Shown here piece after piece: positions 35,570-43,490 of a DNA stretch of 64,000 nucleotides. Location of the stretch: the NCBI GenBank assembly GCA_041570195.1, contig JBFFWQ010000017.1:1-64000 (forward strand). Direction: 5' to 3'. Below the pieces are notes generated by a model. That model was not told where the DNA came from. It made no database searches and saw only the letters and a list, made by a program, of their open reading frames with translations. The stretch's first letter is position 1; the number at the start of each line of letters is the position of its first letter. Made by a program: the position numbers and the translations under genes. Source of the DNA: UBA11865 sp041570195 (GTDB taxonomy: Bacteria; Chloroflexota; Anaerolineae; Promineifilales; Promineifilaceae).

Positions 35570-36438
35570 GTGGCAGCGACCAAAAGAGAAATCGCCGATC
35601 TACCTTCTGAGGATGCAACCTGGTCAGCGATTATGGCGGCCGCCACAACCGTCGCCACTATTCGAAACAATCAGTTTGTTGGCGGTTCACAGCTTGAGCT
35701 TGCCTGTAATACCCGCCGTGGTGATGTCCCACAAGGGGCCATGTCGACCATCAGGTTCAACACAGTGCAAGAAGTAAGATTCCCAGTTCTTTGTGAAGCA
35801 GCCGACATCAGCGGGCATATTGAGATCGAGGGTAACTACTTCCATGGTCAGGTGCGAGAGCATCCCGAAAGGTTTGATCCCACATTTGGCGCATCCAGCA
35901 TATTTCTTGACGAAGAGATCCGGTTAAACGGCCTGAGGATTCCGATCGATATCGTATCAACGACGGCACAGGCAATTGGCAGGGAAAACGATTTTGAGAA
36001 CATTCAGTGGGGTCTGACATTCATAGATAACTCGGGCGAGATCCATGTCGAGCGAAACCGGATCGTTTTTGACCCTGAGGACACGACGGGCGATCCGATC
36101 GGATTTGTCCATGCTGGAATTGAGGTCGAATCAAGCATAAACGCTATGAAGGACCCTGTTGTGATCACTGGAAATGGGATATTTGTTCGAGTTCGCATGT
36201 TCGATCGAGGCATATATTGCAGTTCGAAGGCAGCCACGATCAAAGACAACACGCTGATGCTAAGCAGGCCCAGGATAGCCTGATGAATGCAAATCAAGTT
36301 TCGGCCGGCATCTACCTCGGCCCTGGTTCGGAAAACGATGTTGTCGAAAGCAACATAGTCGACGGCAGTGGCCACAGTGCGATAGTGATCTCCGGCTATC
36401 CTGCTGAGAATAATGTCATCAGGAACAATGCCAAGTAG
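35570..36438 (+). pseudogene. broken right-handed beta-helix protein
   Basis: The frame from GTG 35570 shows repeating Asn-rich beta-helix turns (IRNNQFVGG, IRFNTVQE, IEGNYFHGQ, VERNRIVFD, ITGNGIFVR, IKDNTLMLS) and stops at 36283. The pattern resumes in another frame: VSAGIYLGPGSENDVVESNI, then VDGSGHSAIVISGYPAENNV and IRNNAK, ending 36438. A single indel near 36270-36290 therefore splits the gene. No signal peptide is seen, so the 5' end is probably missing as well. Family: pectate-lyase-like or periplasmic copper-binding-like repeats. Confidence 0.6.
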
Positions 36439-36657
36439 CAGCCCTTGGACCGAATCGTAAAGCTGTTCTCTTTATTGGCGATGTCTTGTTTGGCTTGGAC
36501 AGTTGACTAAAGGCTAGTTGTCACCAGAGTAGCCGGTAGGCTTATCGTTCATCTCAGGACCTGCGCCGCTCCCCACCCGTAACACTTCTGTAAGATTTAC
36601 TCAACCCGGCCGTAATCTCCCGTCGCTATCCTCCGACATCAGGAGATATAATTAGCT

Positions 36658-37344
36658 ATGTCGTTTTCTGCCCCATTCAAATCGACCGCCTTCCTGGCTA
36701 TCGTTCTTTTCTCAGCCGCCTGCGCCGCCAGCTCGGAGCCGGCCGCCGAAGTGGCCCAGCCAACAGCCGCAACTGGCAGCCCAAGCGATCTGACGGCCGC
36801 GCCCACTGAAGCGCAGGCAACCGCCGCTATTCCTACCGAGACGCCGCCAAACACGCCAACGTCCGAACCAAGGCCCACACCCCAGCCGGCCGTCGACCTG
36901 CCCAATTTAGGCCCCGCGCCCGATATTGCCAACGAGGTCTGGCTCAACACCGATCGACCGCTCAATCTGGCCGCGCTGCAAGGCGAAGTCGTTCTTGTCG
37001 AGTTCTGGACCTTCGGCTGAATTAACTGCCAGAGGGTGATCCCCTGGGTCAGGGGATGGTATGATAAATATCGCGAGGAAGGACTGGCTGTGATCGGCGT
37101 TCATTATCCCGAGTTCAGCTACGAAGAAGACCTGAACAACGTGATCGAAGCTGCTGCGCACCTGGGCGTCACTTACCCTATCGCCGTCGACAACGACGGC
37201 CGCACTTGGCGCGCCTACAACCAACGCTACTGGCCCACCCGCTACGTCCTCGACAAAAACGGCCACATCCGTTATACCCATATAGGCGAGGGCGCTTATG
37301 AGGAGACCGAAGTCGTCATACAGACGCTGCTGGCCGAAGAATGA
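36658..37344 (+). CDS. secreted thioredoxin-fold selenoprotein, UxxC active site (TGA read as Sec)
   Basis: 228 residues if TGA 37018-37020 (codon 121) is read through; the frame is continuous on both sides. Residues 1-22 are a signal or lipoprotein-like leader (FLAIVLFSAAC), 25-80 a Pro/Thr/Ala linker, and 85-228 a TlpA/AhpC-type thioredoxin domain. The motif is VVLVEFWTFG-U-INCQRVIPW, where relatives such as the DipZ C-terminal domain have C-x-x-C (FWTxxCINC). The stop thus falls exactly on the first catalytic Cys, with the resolving Cys at 124. The cis-Pro loop YWPTRYVLDKNG is intact and the downstream half is undamaged. A SECIS-like hairpin follows the TGA. A nonsense mutation of a Cys codon is the alternative. 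It would act as an extracytoplasmic thiol/disulfide or peroxide-reducing enzyme. A molybdoenzyme gene follows 57 bases later. Confidence 0.85.
37018..37057 (+). promoter_or_regulatory. UGA codon plus bacterial SECIS-like hairpin
   Basis: After TGA (37018-37020), 18 bases on, ATCCCCT (37039-37045) pairs perfectly with AGGGGAT (37051-37057) around the five-base loop GGGTC (37046-37050). Known bacterial SECIS elements are short stem-loops within the coding region just 3' of UGA, with a G among the first two loop bases at about 16-37 bases from UGA, read by SelB. The first loop G here is 26 bases after the TGA. The element codes in frame for VIPWVRGW. Confidence 0.75.
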
Positions 37345-37356
37345 TGGTAGAAGGAC

Positions 37357-37385
37357 GATAGCTGAAGGCTGAAGGCTGAAAGCTT
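37357..37385. repeat. GCTGAAG short tandem repeat
   Basis: GCTGAAG is repeated nearly three times (TAGCTGAAGGCTGAAGGCTG then AAAGCTTC) in the short spacer between the selenoprotein and molybdoenzyme genes. It shares wording with the spacer near 587-620 and the one at 40895-40945, so it seems to belong to a family of degenerate spacer repeats. Confidence 0.5.
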
Positions 37386-37401
37386 CTTGCAGGAGTCAGT
37401 C

Positions 37402-39090
37402 ATGAGAAAACAAGGCATATTAACTGGAACGCTCGTCGGAGGTCTGCTGACTGCCGCCCTGACCGGGCTGATGTATCTGGGTCGCCAGCTTTTTGGCCTG
37501 CCGCTGGTGCCTTATGAGTTGTTCAACTGGTTCTCCCGCGAGTTGCCGGGCGACGTGGTCACCTTCGGCATCGACCTCATGATCGACACCATGCTTTTCC
37601 TGGGCGTCAGCGTGGTCGATACAGCCAAGACGGCCGAACGGGCCATGGCCATCATCATGTTCGTCTTGGGCGGCGCCCTGGCCGGGGCCGTTTACTTCGC
37701 CATCATGCGCCGCCGGCGCGTCAAGCCCAGCCTCTTCTCTGGGCTGGTCATGGGCGTCATATTTGGCCTGCCCTGTATCGCCCTGACCATGGCCGCTGGC
37801 GACTCGACGACCTACCTGATCATCTATACCGCCATTCTGGCCGCCCTCTTCCTGGCCTGGGGCGCCGCGCTGGGCTTGGTCTATCGCCGCCTGGAAAGCT
37901 TCGAGGCGTCGGCCGCGGCCGCCGTGGTCGAGTCCGGGGCAACTGAAACAGAGTCGGTCGAGCCAAATGCCCAGGAAGCGGACGAGCGTCGATCGGTCGA
38001 AAAGATCGGCCGGCGCCGCTTCCTGGTTCAACTGGGCGCGGCTACGGCGACCGTCACGGTGGTCAGCGCCGGGCTGGGCGCCGTGTTGGCCACCGAGGAG
38101 CGCCGTCGGCAGGAAGAGGCACTGATCGGCACCATGGCCCACAAGGCCGAAGGTGGCTCGGAGTCGCCCTTCCCCAACGCCAACGACCCGGTCGTGCCCG
38201 TGCCTGGCACCCGGCCGGAATACACGCCCATCAAAGACCACTATCAGGTCTTCCTGGAGACCGAGCCGACCGTCATCGACGGCGCGACCTGGGTCCTGCC
38301 TATCACCGGCCTGGTCGACAATCCGCTGATGCTGACTATTGACGATTTTCGGAACAATTACGAGCCCCGCCACCAATATGTGACCCTGACCTGTATCTCC
38401 GGCCGAGTCGGCACCGGCCTGATCAGCACCACCCAGTGGACCGGCGCCAGCGCCCAGGACGTGCTGGCCGACGCCGGCTTGCAGGACTCCGCCCGCTACC
38501 TGTTCATCACCGGCGGCGACGGCTTCTACGAGACCGTCGACCTCGACCTAATCGCCAACGACCCGCGCATCATGTTCTGCTACGGCTGGGACGGCAATGC
38601 CTTGCCCACCGGTCACGGTTACCCGCTGCGCATCTGGATCCCTGACCGCTACGGCATGAAACAGCCCAAGTGGATCACGTCCATCGAGGTCATCGACCAA
38701 TACCAGGAAGGCTACTGGGTCGAGCGCAACTGGGACGAGGTCGCCCAGGTCAAAACTACCTCGGTCGTCGACACGGTGGCCGTCGACCATATCGTCGACG
38801 ACGGGGGCCAGATGCTGGTGCCCGTCGGCGGCATCGCCTATGCTGGCGACCGGGGCATCTCCAAGGTCGAGGTGCGCGTCGACGGCGGCCCCTGGCAAGA
38901 GGCCCATTTGCGGGCGCCCCTATCCGAGACGACCTGGGTCATCTGGCGCTACGAATGGCCCTTCGAAGCCGGCGATCACACCTTCGAAGTCCGCTGCGCC
39001 GAAGCCGACGGTACCCCCCAGATAGAAACCGTCAAGGCGGCCCGCCCGGACGGTTCTTCTGGCAAACATTCGTTTGAAGCCTCGCTGTAA
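37402..39090 (+). CDS. membrane-anchored molybdopterin oxidoreductase (sulfite oxidase/MsrP superfamily)
   Basis: ATG 37402 follows an AGGAG site. The N-terminal 180 residues hold about four membrane helices. A Tat-like segment RRRFLVQLGAATATVTVVSA comes next (about 205-225), so the catalytic part probably lies outside the cytoplasm. The Moco domain (about 270-460) contains YVTLTCISGRVGTGLI with the cofactor-ligating Cys331, then the MPT-contact motif HGYPLRIWIPDRYGMKQPKW. A Mo-co dimerisation-like Ig domain (GGISKVEVRVDGG...) ends the protein. Neighbouring thioredoxin-like selenoprotein suggests a shared extracytoplasmic redox task, perhaps repair of oxidised sulfur groups; this is inference. 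Confidence 0.9.
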   Translation: MRKQGILTGTLVGGLLTAALTGLMYLGRQLFGLPLVPYELFNWFSRELPGDVVTFGIDLMIDTMLFLGVSVVDTAKTAERAMAIIMFVLGGALAGAVYFAIMRRRRVKPSLFSGLVMGVIFGLPCIALTMAAGDSTTYLIIYTAILAALFLAWGAALGLVYRRLESFEASAAAAVVESGATETESVEPNAQEADERRSVEKIGRRRFLVQLGAATATVTVVSAGLGAVLATEERRRQEEALIGTMAHKAEGGSESPFPNANDPVVPVPGTRPEYTPIKDHYQVFLETEPTVIDGATWVLPITGLVDNPLMLTIDDFRNNYEPRHQYVTLTCISGRVGTGLISTTQWTGASAQDVLADAGLQDSARYLFITGGDGFYETVDLDLIANDPRIMFCYGWDGNALPTGHGYPLRIWIPDRYGMKQPKWITSIEVIDQYQEGYWVERNWDEVAQVKTTSVVDTVAVDHIVDDGGQMLVPVGGIAYAGDRGISKVEVRVDGGPWQEAHLRAPLSETTWVIWRYEWPFEAGDHTFEVRCAEADGTPQIETVKAARPDGSSGKHSFEASL

Positions 39091-39099
39091 GGACAGTGG

Positions 39100-39200
39100 T
39101 CAGTGACCAGTTGATAGTGGCTAGTGGCTAGTGGTTAGTGGGCAGCGGCCGGCCAATCCCCGATCCCTGGTCCCTGATCCTCGTCCCCCAGCCCCCACCA
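39100..39200. repeat. composite low-complexity spacer repeat
   Basis: Two parts: GTGGCTAGTGGCTAGTGGTT units (about 39117-39140), then AATCCCCGATCCCTGGTCCC and TGATCCTCGTCCCCCAGCCC (about 39155-39198). Both word families recur in other spacers of this window. No coding signal. Confidence 0.55.
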
Positions 39201-39244
39201 TACGATTACCCTACGCATACATTAATGGCGCTTAAATTGCCGTG

Positions 39245-39391
39245 ACCCAAGCGGGTGACCTCCGACCGATTCGGTAGACCTTTATCGAAAGGCAGGCGCG
39301 TCTTGTAGCCGAGACAGGCGCAGCCTGCCACTGAGTAGGCAACAGCGCTCGTCGTTTGAACCATGACGCTTCGGAGGATTGAGCGCTTGCC
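39245..39391 (+). ncRNA. hairpin-dense leader upstream of a 34-residue membrane peptide
   Basis: Five hairpins follow one another: ACCC/GGGT (39245-39256, AAGC loop); CCGA/TCGG (39262-39274); CCTTT-ATCG-AAAGG (39279-39292); GGCAGGC (39291-39297)/GCCTGCC (39323-39329) with inner GTCT/AGAC; and an 11-bp stem GGCAA-(CA)-GCGCTC (39338-39350)/GAGCGC-TTGCC (39381-39391). The last ends seven bases before the Shine-Dalgarno of the short gene at 39408. Candidate riboswitch, translational control element or independent small RNA; I recognise no known class. Confidence 0.45.
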
Positions 39392-39407
39392 ATTGTTGGA
39401 GGTTCAT

Positions 39408-39512
39408 ATGTTCACCTTTGCGAGCGGCATCCTGCTAGGCGCCTTCATTGGCTCCGCCATTGGCTTCATGATCTTCGCTATTCTGGCCGACAATGGCCGG
39501 AACGACCTTTGA
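39408..39512 (+). CDS. 34-residue hydrophobic peptide (DUF3789-like pattern)
   Basis: MFTFASGILLGAFIGSAIGF followed by MIFAILADNGRNDL: one Gly-zipper membrane helix and a short polar tail. A near-perfect GGAGG (39398-39402) lies five bases before the ATG. Small proteins annotated as DUF3789 have this layout. With the structured leader upstream it could be a toxin-like or regulatory membrane peptide; that is speculation. Confidence 0.6.
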   Translation: MFTFASGILLGAFIGSAIGFMIFAILADNGRNDL

Positions 39513-39636
39513 CCAGCATGGCCTTGGCGCCGCTTAAGATCCGGCCCGACCATCCATGATCCTTCGCGGTAATCACGCCGCGTAAGCCCCACCATCTTTA
39601 CCGTTCCCAGCCACCATCGACGAGAGGTTACTGCCA

Positions 39637-40884
39637 TTGGCTGTCTATAAAGCCATCTGGGAATATATCTCACTGAGCCACTACTCGAAGCCGAGCGCCC
39701 CGGCCGGCGAAGTGGTGCGCGGCCGGTTAACCGCGTTCCGGCGCTTGCTGCGTCCGCCAACCCGCCAGGCCGGCCACGATAGTGGCCACCTTAGCGCTGC
39801 GCCGCCTTACTTGCTCAATCGCGCGGCCCCGGTGCCTGACCTTGAGCAAATGGTGATCGCCCTGGAAGGTGCTCTGCACAACTGGTTCTTTACCAGGGAT
39901 CCCAAGCGAAGTGTGAAGGTAGTCATAGGTCCGCCGGGCAGCAACGTCGACCGGACAGTGGCCGCCTTGGGCCGCCGCAAAGGCTGGCCCATCGTCGGCC
40001 CGCCGACGCCGGCCGAGATATTGGCCGGCGGGGACGCCTGGCTCGACAATATCAAGGGCGATGCGCTGGCTCCCGTCGTCATCCCAAAATTAGGCAGTTG
40101 TTACCTGCGCCATCACGATGGCCTGGCCCTCATCGGCCGCCTATTGGATTGGTTGGCCTCAACCCGCCGGCGCTGTCTCATGGCCTGCGACAGCTGGGCC
40201 TGGGCCTACCTGGTGAAAGCGCTGCAGATAGACGCCATGTTGCCGACGCCATTGACCCTGGCCCCGCTCGACGGCAATAGGCTGCAATTCTGGCTGCCCA
40301 CCCTGGCCCGAACCAACGGCGGTCGCTTCGTCTTCCGCGACGCCGGCAACGGCGAGGCCATATTCATGGTCGTCTCCGACTATGCTGACCCTATCAGTCG
40401 CAACGCGACACCGGGCAAGATGGAAGCCTTCGGCGAACGGGCCGGCGCCGGGGCCCTGATCAGGCAGCTGGCCGCTTACAGTCGCGGCCTGCCGGAAGTC
40501 GCCTGGACTTGGTGGCGGGAATGCCTGCAGGTAACACCTAAGGCCAAGAAGGAAATTGAGCGCACCATGGGTCCGTCCGATGGCTGTTACACCGTTTGGG
40601 TAAAGCCCTGGTCGCAAGTGCCTCTGCCCGCAACGCCCCACTCGGCCGGAACCACTGAGTCCCTCATCCTGCACACCTTGTTGTTACATGACGGCGCGCC
40701 GGCCGAATTGCTCGAGCTACTCCTTCCCCTATCCCACAGCCAGATCAGGCGCGCCCTTCACCAACTCCAGGAAGCCAACCTGGTCAAACTTACAGCCGAC
40801 GACCACTGGCGCATCACCCTACTCGGCTATCCGGCCGTCCGCGGCTTCATAGAAAACGAAGGCTACCTGGTCGATGCGTTCTAA
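39637..40884 (+). CDS. unknown protein: degenerate P-loop domain plus C-terminal winged helix
   Basis: TTG start with GAGAGG nine bases upstream; 415 aa. VVIGPPGSNVDRTVAALGRR (about 88-107) occupies the place of a Walker A loop but lacks the GK[ST] residues. VVIPKLGSCYLRHHDGLALI and RRCLMACDSWAWAYL resemble strands 3 and 4 of P-loop ATPases. The last 75 residues (LILHTLLLHDGAPAELLELL, then HSQIRRALHQLQEANLVKLT) are a winged-helix domain. No family name known to me. The MscS channel gene follows 71 bases downstream and may be functionally linked. Confidence 0.7.
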   Translation: MAVYKAIWEYISLSHYSKPSAPAGEVVRGRLTAFRRLLRPPTRQAGHDSGHLSAAPPYLLNRAAPVPDLEQMVIALEGALHNWFFTRDPKRSVKVVIGPPGSNVDRTVAALGRRKGWPIVGPPTPAEILAGGDAWLDNIKGDALAPVVIPKLGSCYLRHHDGLALIGRLLDWLASTRRRCLMACDSWAWAYLVKALQIDAMLPTPLTLAPLDGNRLQFWLPTLARTNGGRFVFRDAGNGEAIFMVVSDYADPISRNATPGKMEAFGERAGAGALIRQLAAYSRGLPEVAWTWWRECLQVTPKAKKEIERTMGPSDGCYTVWVKPWSQVPLPATPHSAGTTESLILHTLLLHDGAPAELLELLLPLSHSQIRRALHQLQEANLVKLTADDHWRITLLGYPAVRGFIENEGYLVDAF

Positions 40885-40887
40885 GGC

Positions 40888-40950
40888 ATGCTCGGTTGTC
40901 AGCCTTCGGCTGCCAGCTAACAGATCAAGGCTAACAGCTAACCGCTATCC
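40888..40950. repeat. degenerate GCTAACAGCTAAC spacer repeat
   Basis: The 71-base spacer is built of GTCAGCCTTCGGCTGCCAGC and CTAACAG/CTAACCGC words, including a short CAGCC-TTC-GGCTG hairpin (40901-40913). It is reverse-complement-like to the GCTGAAG/CAGTTAGC words of other spacers. No gene. Confidence 0.4.
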
Positions 40951-40955
40951 CTCAC

Positions 40956-41750
40956 ATGATTCAGACTAGCGAACTCTTCAAGGACTTCACCCAAATCGAC
41001 TTTGTGGGCATCTTGGTGATCGCCGTCGTCGCCTGGGGCCTGAACCGCTTCGTTCATTGGTTCTTCCCCTGGCTGGCTGAGCGAGCGCCCAGTCGTTTCC
41101 GACTTTACCTGCTGCCAGCCGTGCCTGTCCTGAAACTGGCCATCATCGCCACCGCCATCTTGAGCATCATGCCGCTGATCATCGATCCGACCCCGGAACG
41201 CTTGCTGGTCGCCATCAGCGCCGCCGCCATCGCCTTAGGCTTCGCCTTCCAAGAGTACGCTAGCAGCTTGATCGCCGGGTTGGTCACGGTCTTTGAGCGA
41301 CCGTATCGCGTCGGCGACTGGGTCCAGATCGAAGATGCTTATGGCGAAGTGATCTCCGTTGGCTTTCGCGCGGTCCAGTTGCGGACGCCCGACGACTCCA
41401 CCGTCTTGATCCCGCACAAAAAACTATGGGACGCGACCATATATAACGACAATAAAGGCAATCGGGAGCATCTATGCGTGGCCGACTTCTATTTGCACCC
41501 TGAACACAACGCTGATGAAGTACGCCAGAAGTTACGCAAAGTAGCCCTGACCAGCCCCTACCTACACATCAGCCGGCCGATTTCCGTCATCGTGCGCGAG
41601 AAACCATGGGGCACCCATTACCGGCTCAAAGCCTACCCTATCGACGGCCGGGAACAATTCAACTTCATCACCGACCTGACCGTCCGCGGCAAAGCAGCCC
41701 TCGCCGGCCTCGACGTCTCCCACGTGGTCGCCCCCATAGCCGCCCCCTAA
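40956..41750 (+). CDS. mechanosensitive channel of the MscS family
   Basis: 264 aa with two or three membrane helices (about 15-35, 52-75, 82-110). The pore-lining helix is followed by the signature AIALGFAFQEYASSLIAGLV, TVFERPYRVGDWVQIEDAYG and EVISVGFRAVQLRTPDDSTV, the MscS beta domain. It releases solutes on hypo-osmotic shock. Shorter than E. coli MscS at both ends. Preceded by the P-loop/winged-helix protein in the same direction. Confidence 0.92.
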   Translation: MIQTSELFKDFTQIDFVGILVIAVVAWGLNRFVHWFFPWLAERAPSRFRLYLLPAVPVLKLAIIATAILSIMPLIIDPTPERLLVAISAAAIALGFAFQEYASSLIAGLVTVFERPYRVGDWVQIEDAYGEVISVGFRAVQLRTPDDSTVLIPHKKLWDATIYNDNKGNREHLCVADFYLHPEHNADEVRQKLRKVALTSPYLHISRPISVIVREKPWGTHYRLKAYPIDGREQFNFITDLTVRGKAALAGLDVSHVVAPIAAP

Positions 41751-41754
41751 CATC

Positions 41755-41830
41755 ACGCCAGCAACCAAACACCAGCGACCAACCACCAGCCACCGGCAAC
41801 CGAACGCTAGCCCCCAAGCCCTAGCCTCCA
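41755..41830. repeat. CCAGCAACCA/AACCACCAGC spacer repeat
   Basis: Imperfect 9-12-base units (CCAGCAACCAAACACCAGCG, ACCAACCACCAGCCACCGGC, AGCCCCCAAGCCCTAGCCTC) fill the gap between the convergent MscS and substrate-binding-protein genes. No hairpin terminator is obvious, so the run may be the only 3' feature here. Confidence 0.5.
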
Positions 41831-41831
41831 G

Positions 41832-43490
41832 TCACCGTTCTATAGCTACATTCTGCCACTGCGGCACGCCAATCGGCGTCAGGACATAATTCTTCAGGTG
41901 CGGCTTCACCAACACGGCCGATAAACTATGCACCAGGAAGGCAGCCGGCGCAGCGGCCACGATCTGCCGCTCGATGTCGCCATAAAGGGTCAGCCGCTTC
42001 GCCACGTCACTCTCCACACGCGCCTGCTCCAGCAGAGCGTCGACAGCCGGATCGCCATAACCGGTCAAGTTTTGCTGGGATCCGCTGTGGAAAAGCACAT
42101 CCAGGAAATTCTCCGGGTCGGGATAGTCGGCGCACCATCCGGCGTTAAAAATGTGGCCGGTGTTCCCACCGTAAAGCTCGTCAAGGTACTCGTAGGGATC
42201 GAGCATCAATGGCTCAACCGTGACGTCCAGGTTCTCCTGCCACATGGTGATTAGAGCCGTGACCAATGGACCGACACCGCCGTAGCCAGAGGTGTTGAAG
42301 GTGACGGCCGGGAAATCGGCCGGATCGTCGTAGCCGGCCTGGGCCAGCAGCGCTTGGGCGGCGGACGGCTCGTGAGCTAAGTTGCCTACCTCGCCGCTAT
42401 AGCCTGGCATACCGGGTGGCAATAGGCCCGCGGCCGGCAGAGCATTGCCATTGTACAGGCCGTCAGTGATCCGTTCCCTGTCGATGGCCAGGCTGAAGGC
42501 CTGGCGCACCAGCGGATCGTCGAACGGCGGTCGGCTATTGTCAAAGCCAACATAGGTCGTACACATATCAGCCCCAACCCGGAGTTCGGGGAAGTACGGA
42601 CTGTTCGGATCCTGGACCCTTTCCAGGCTACCGCCACCGACGCCGACCAGATCGATCTCATCTAGTTCATACATGCTCATCGGGATGCCGGCGCCCATCA
42701 GGTAGACCACGTTGCTCACGGCCGGCGTCCGGTAGTGATCCTCGTTGCGGGCCAGGATCATGATCTCGTCATCTTCCCAGGCTTGCAAGGTGAACGGCCC
42801 GCTGCCGTTCGGCCGTCGCTGCCAGTCGGGTTGGCTCACGTTCTGCCGGTCGACCACATAGCTTACCGGATAAGTTAGCTTGGACAGGAAGTAGGTCTTG
42901 GGCGCGTCGATACGAACTTCCAACGTGTGATCGTCGATGGCCCGCAAGCCGCTGACATGCTCGGCCCGGCCGGCCAGCACGTCTGCCACCCCGACGACAT
43001 CGCCCAAATAAGTCTGGACCGTATCGGAAGCCATCTCCGGCGCAGCCGCCCGCTCCCAGGAGTAAATCACGTCTTCGGCAGTGATCGGCCGGCCATCGTG
43101 GAAGGTCGCCTCTGGTCGTAGATAGAAGGTGTAAACAGTGCCGTCGTCACTTACGTCCCAGCCGGCCGCCAACTCTGGCTCAACTTGCAACTCGGTATTC
43201 AAAGTAACTAATCCGCTGAAGATAGCCCCCAGCAGGCCACCGGCACCGCTGTGACTTAGGGCCGGATCCAGCGTCCGGGGCTGTCCGCCACTCAAATAAA
43301 GTGCCTGGTCTTCGTCGACGTCATAGTCGGCGACCAGGTTCATCGCCCTGGCGCCGTTGCTGCGTGATTCTGAGCCTTCGGGCAGCAGTTGGCCCACGCT
43401 GTTACAACCCAGGACCAGCAGCATCAACCCGGCCAGAAAGAGGGGCCTTCTGCCGCTGATTAGCATGAAAAATGACGGTCGCCTGCTCAT
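41832..43490 (-). CDS. oligopeptide-type ABC transporter substrate-binding lipoprotein
   Basis: From ATG 43490 (552 aa) the leader RRPLFLAGLMLLVLGCNSVG has a lipobox LVLGC, so the mature protein is membrane-tethered. The SBP_bac_5 pattern is clear: LYLSGGQPRTLDPALSHS, WDVSDDGTVYTFYLRPEATF, HDGRPITAEDVIYSWERA, FSLAIDRERI, AGLLPPGMPGY, NAGWCADYPDPENFLDVLFH. Its ATG overlaps the upstream stop (ATGA), coupling it to the peptidase gene. No permease or ATPase genes are nearby. A longer frame to 43574 lacks a leader and is rejected. Confidence 0.93.
   Translation of the reverse strand: MSRRPSFFMLISGRRPLFLAGLMLLVLGCNSVGQLLPEGSESRSNGARAMNLVADYDVDEDQALYLSGGQPRTLDPALSHSGAGGLLGAIFSGLVTLNTELQVEPELAAGWDVSDDGTVYTFYLRPEATFHDGRPITAEDVIYSWERAAAPEMASDTVQTYLGDVVGVADVLAGRAEHVSGLRAIDDHTLEVRIDAPKTYFLSKLTYPVSYVVDRQNVSQPDWQRRPNGSGPFTLQAWEDDEIMILARNEDHYRTPAVSNVVYLMGAGIPMSMYELDEIDLVGVGGGSLERVQDPNSPYFPELRVGADMCTTYVGFDNSRPPFDDPLVRQAFSLAIDRERITDGLYNGNALPAAGLLPPGMPGYSGEVGNLAHEPSAAQALLAQAGYDDPADFPAVTFNTSGYGGVGPLVTALITMWQENLDVTVEPLMLDPYEYLDELYGGNTGHIFNAGWCADYPDPENFLDVLFHSGSQQNLTGYGDPAVDALLEQARVESDVAKRLTLYGDIERQIVAAAPAAFLVHSLSAVLVKPHLKNYVLTPIGVPQWQNVAIER

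Noticed and set aside
37018..37020. TGA treated as an ordinary stop separating two genes
   Set aside because: The downstream part has no start near the break, no ribosome site, and is the exact second half of the same thioredoxin fold; the stop falls on the catalytic Cys and a SECIS-like hairpin follows. I cannot exclude a point mutation, but it is the weaker explanation.
37420..38376. 318-codon reading frame opposite the molybdoenzyme gene
   Set aside because: It is His/Asp/Gly-rich antisense of a confidently identified GC-rich gene and has no ribosome site or family pattern.
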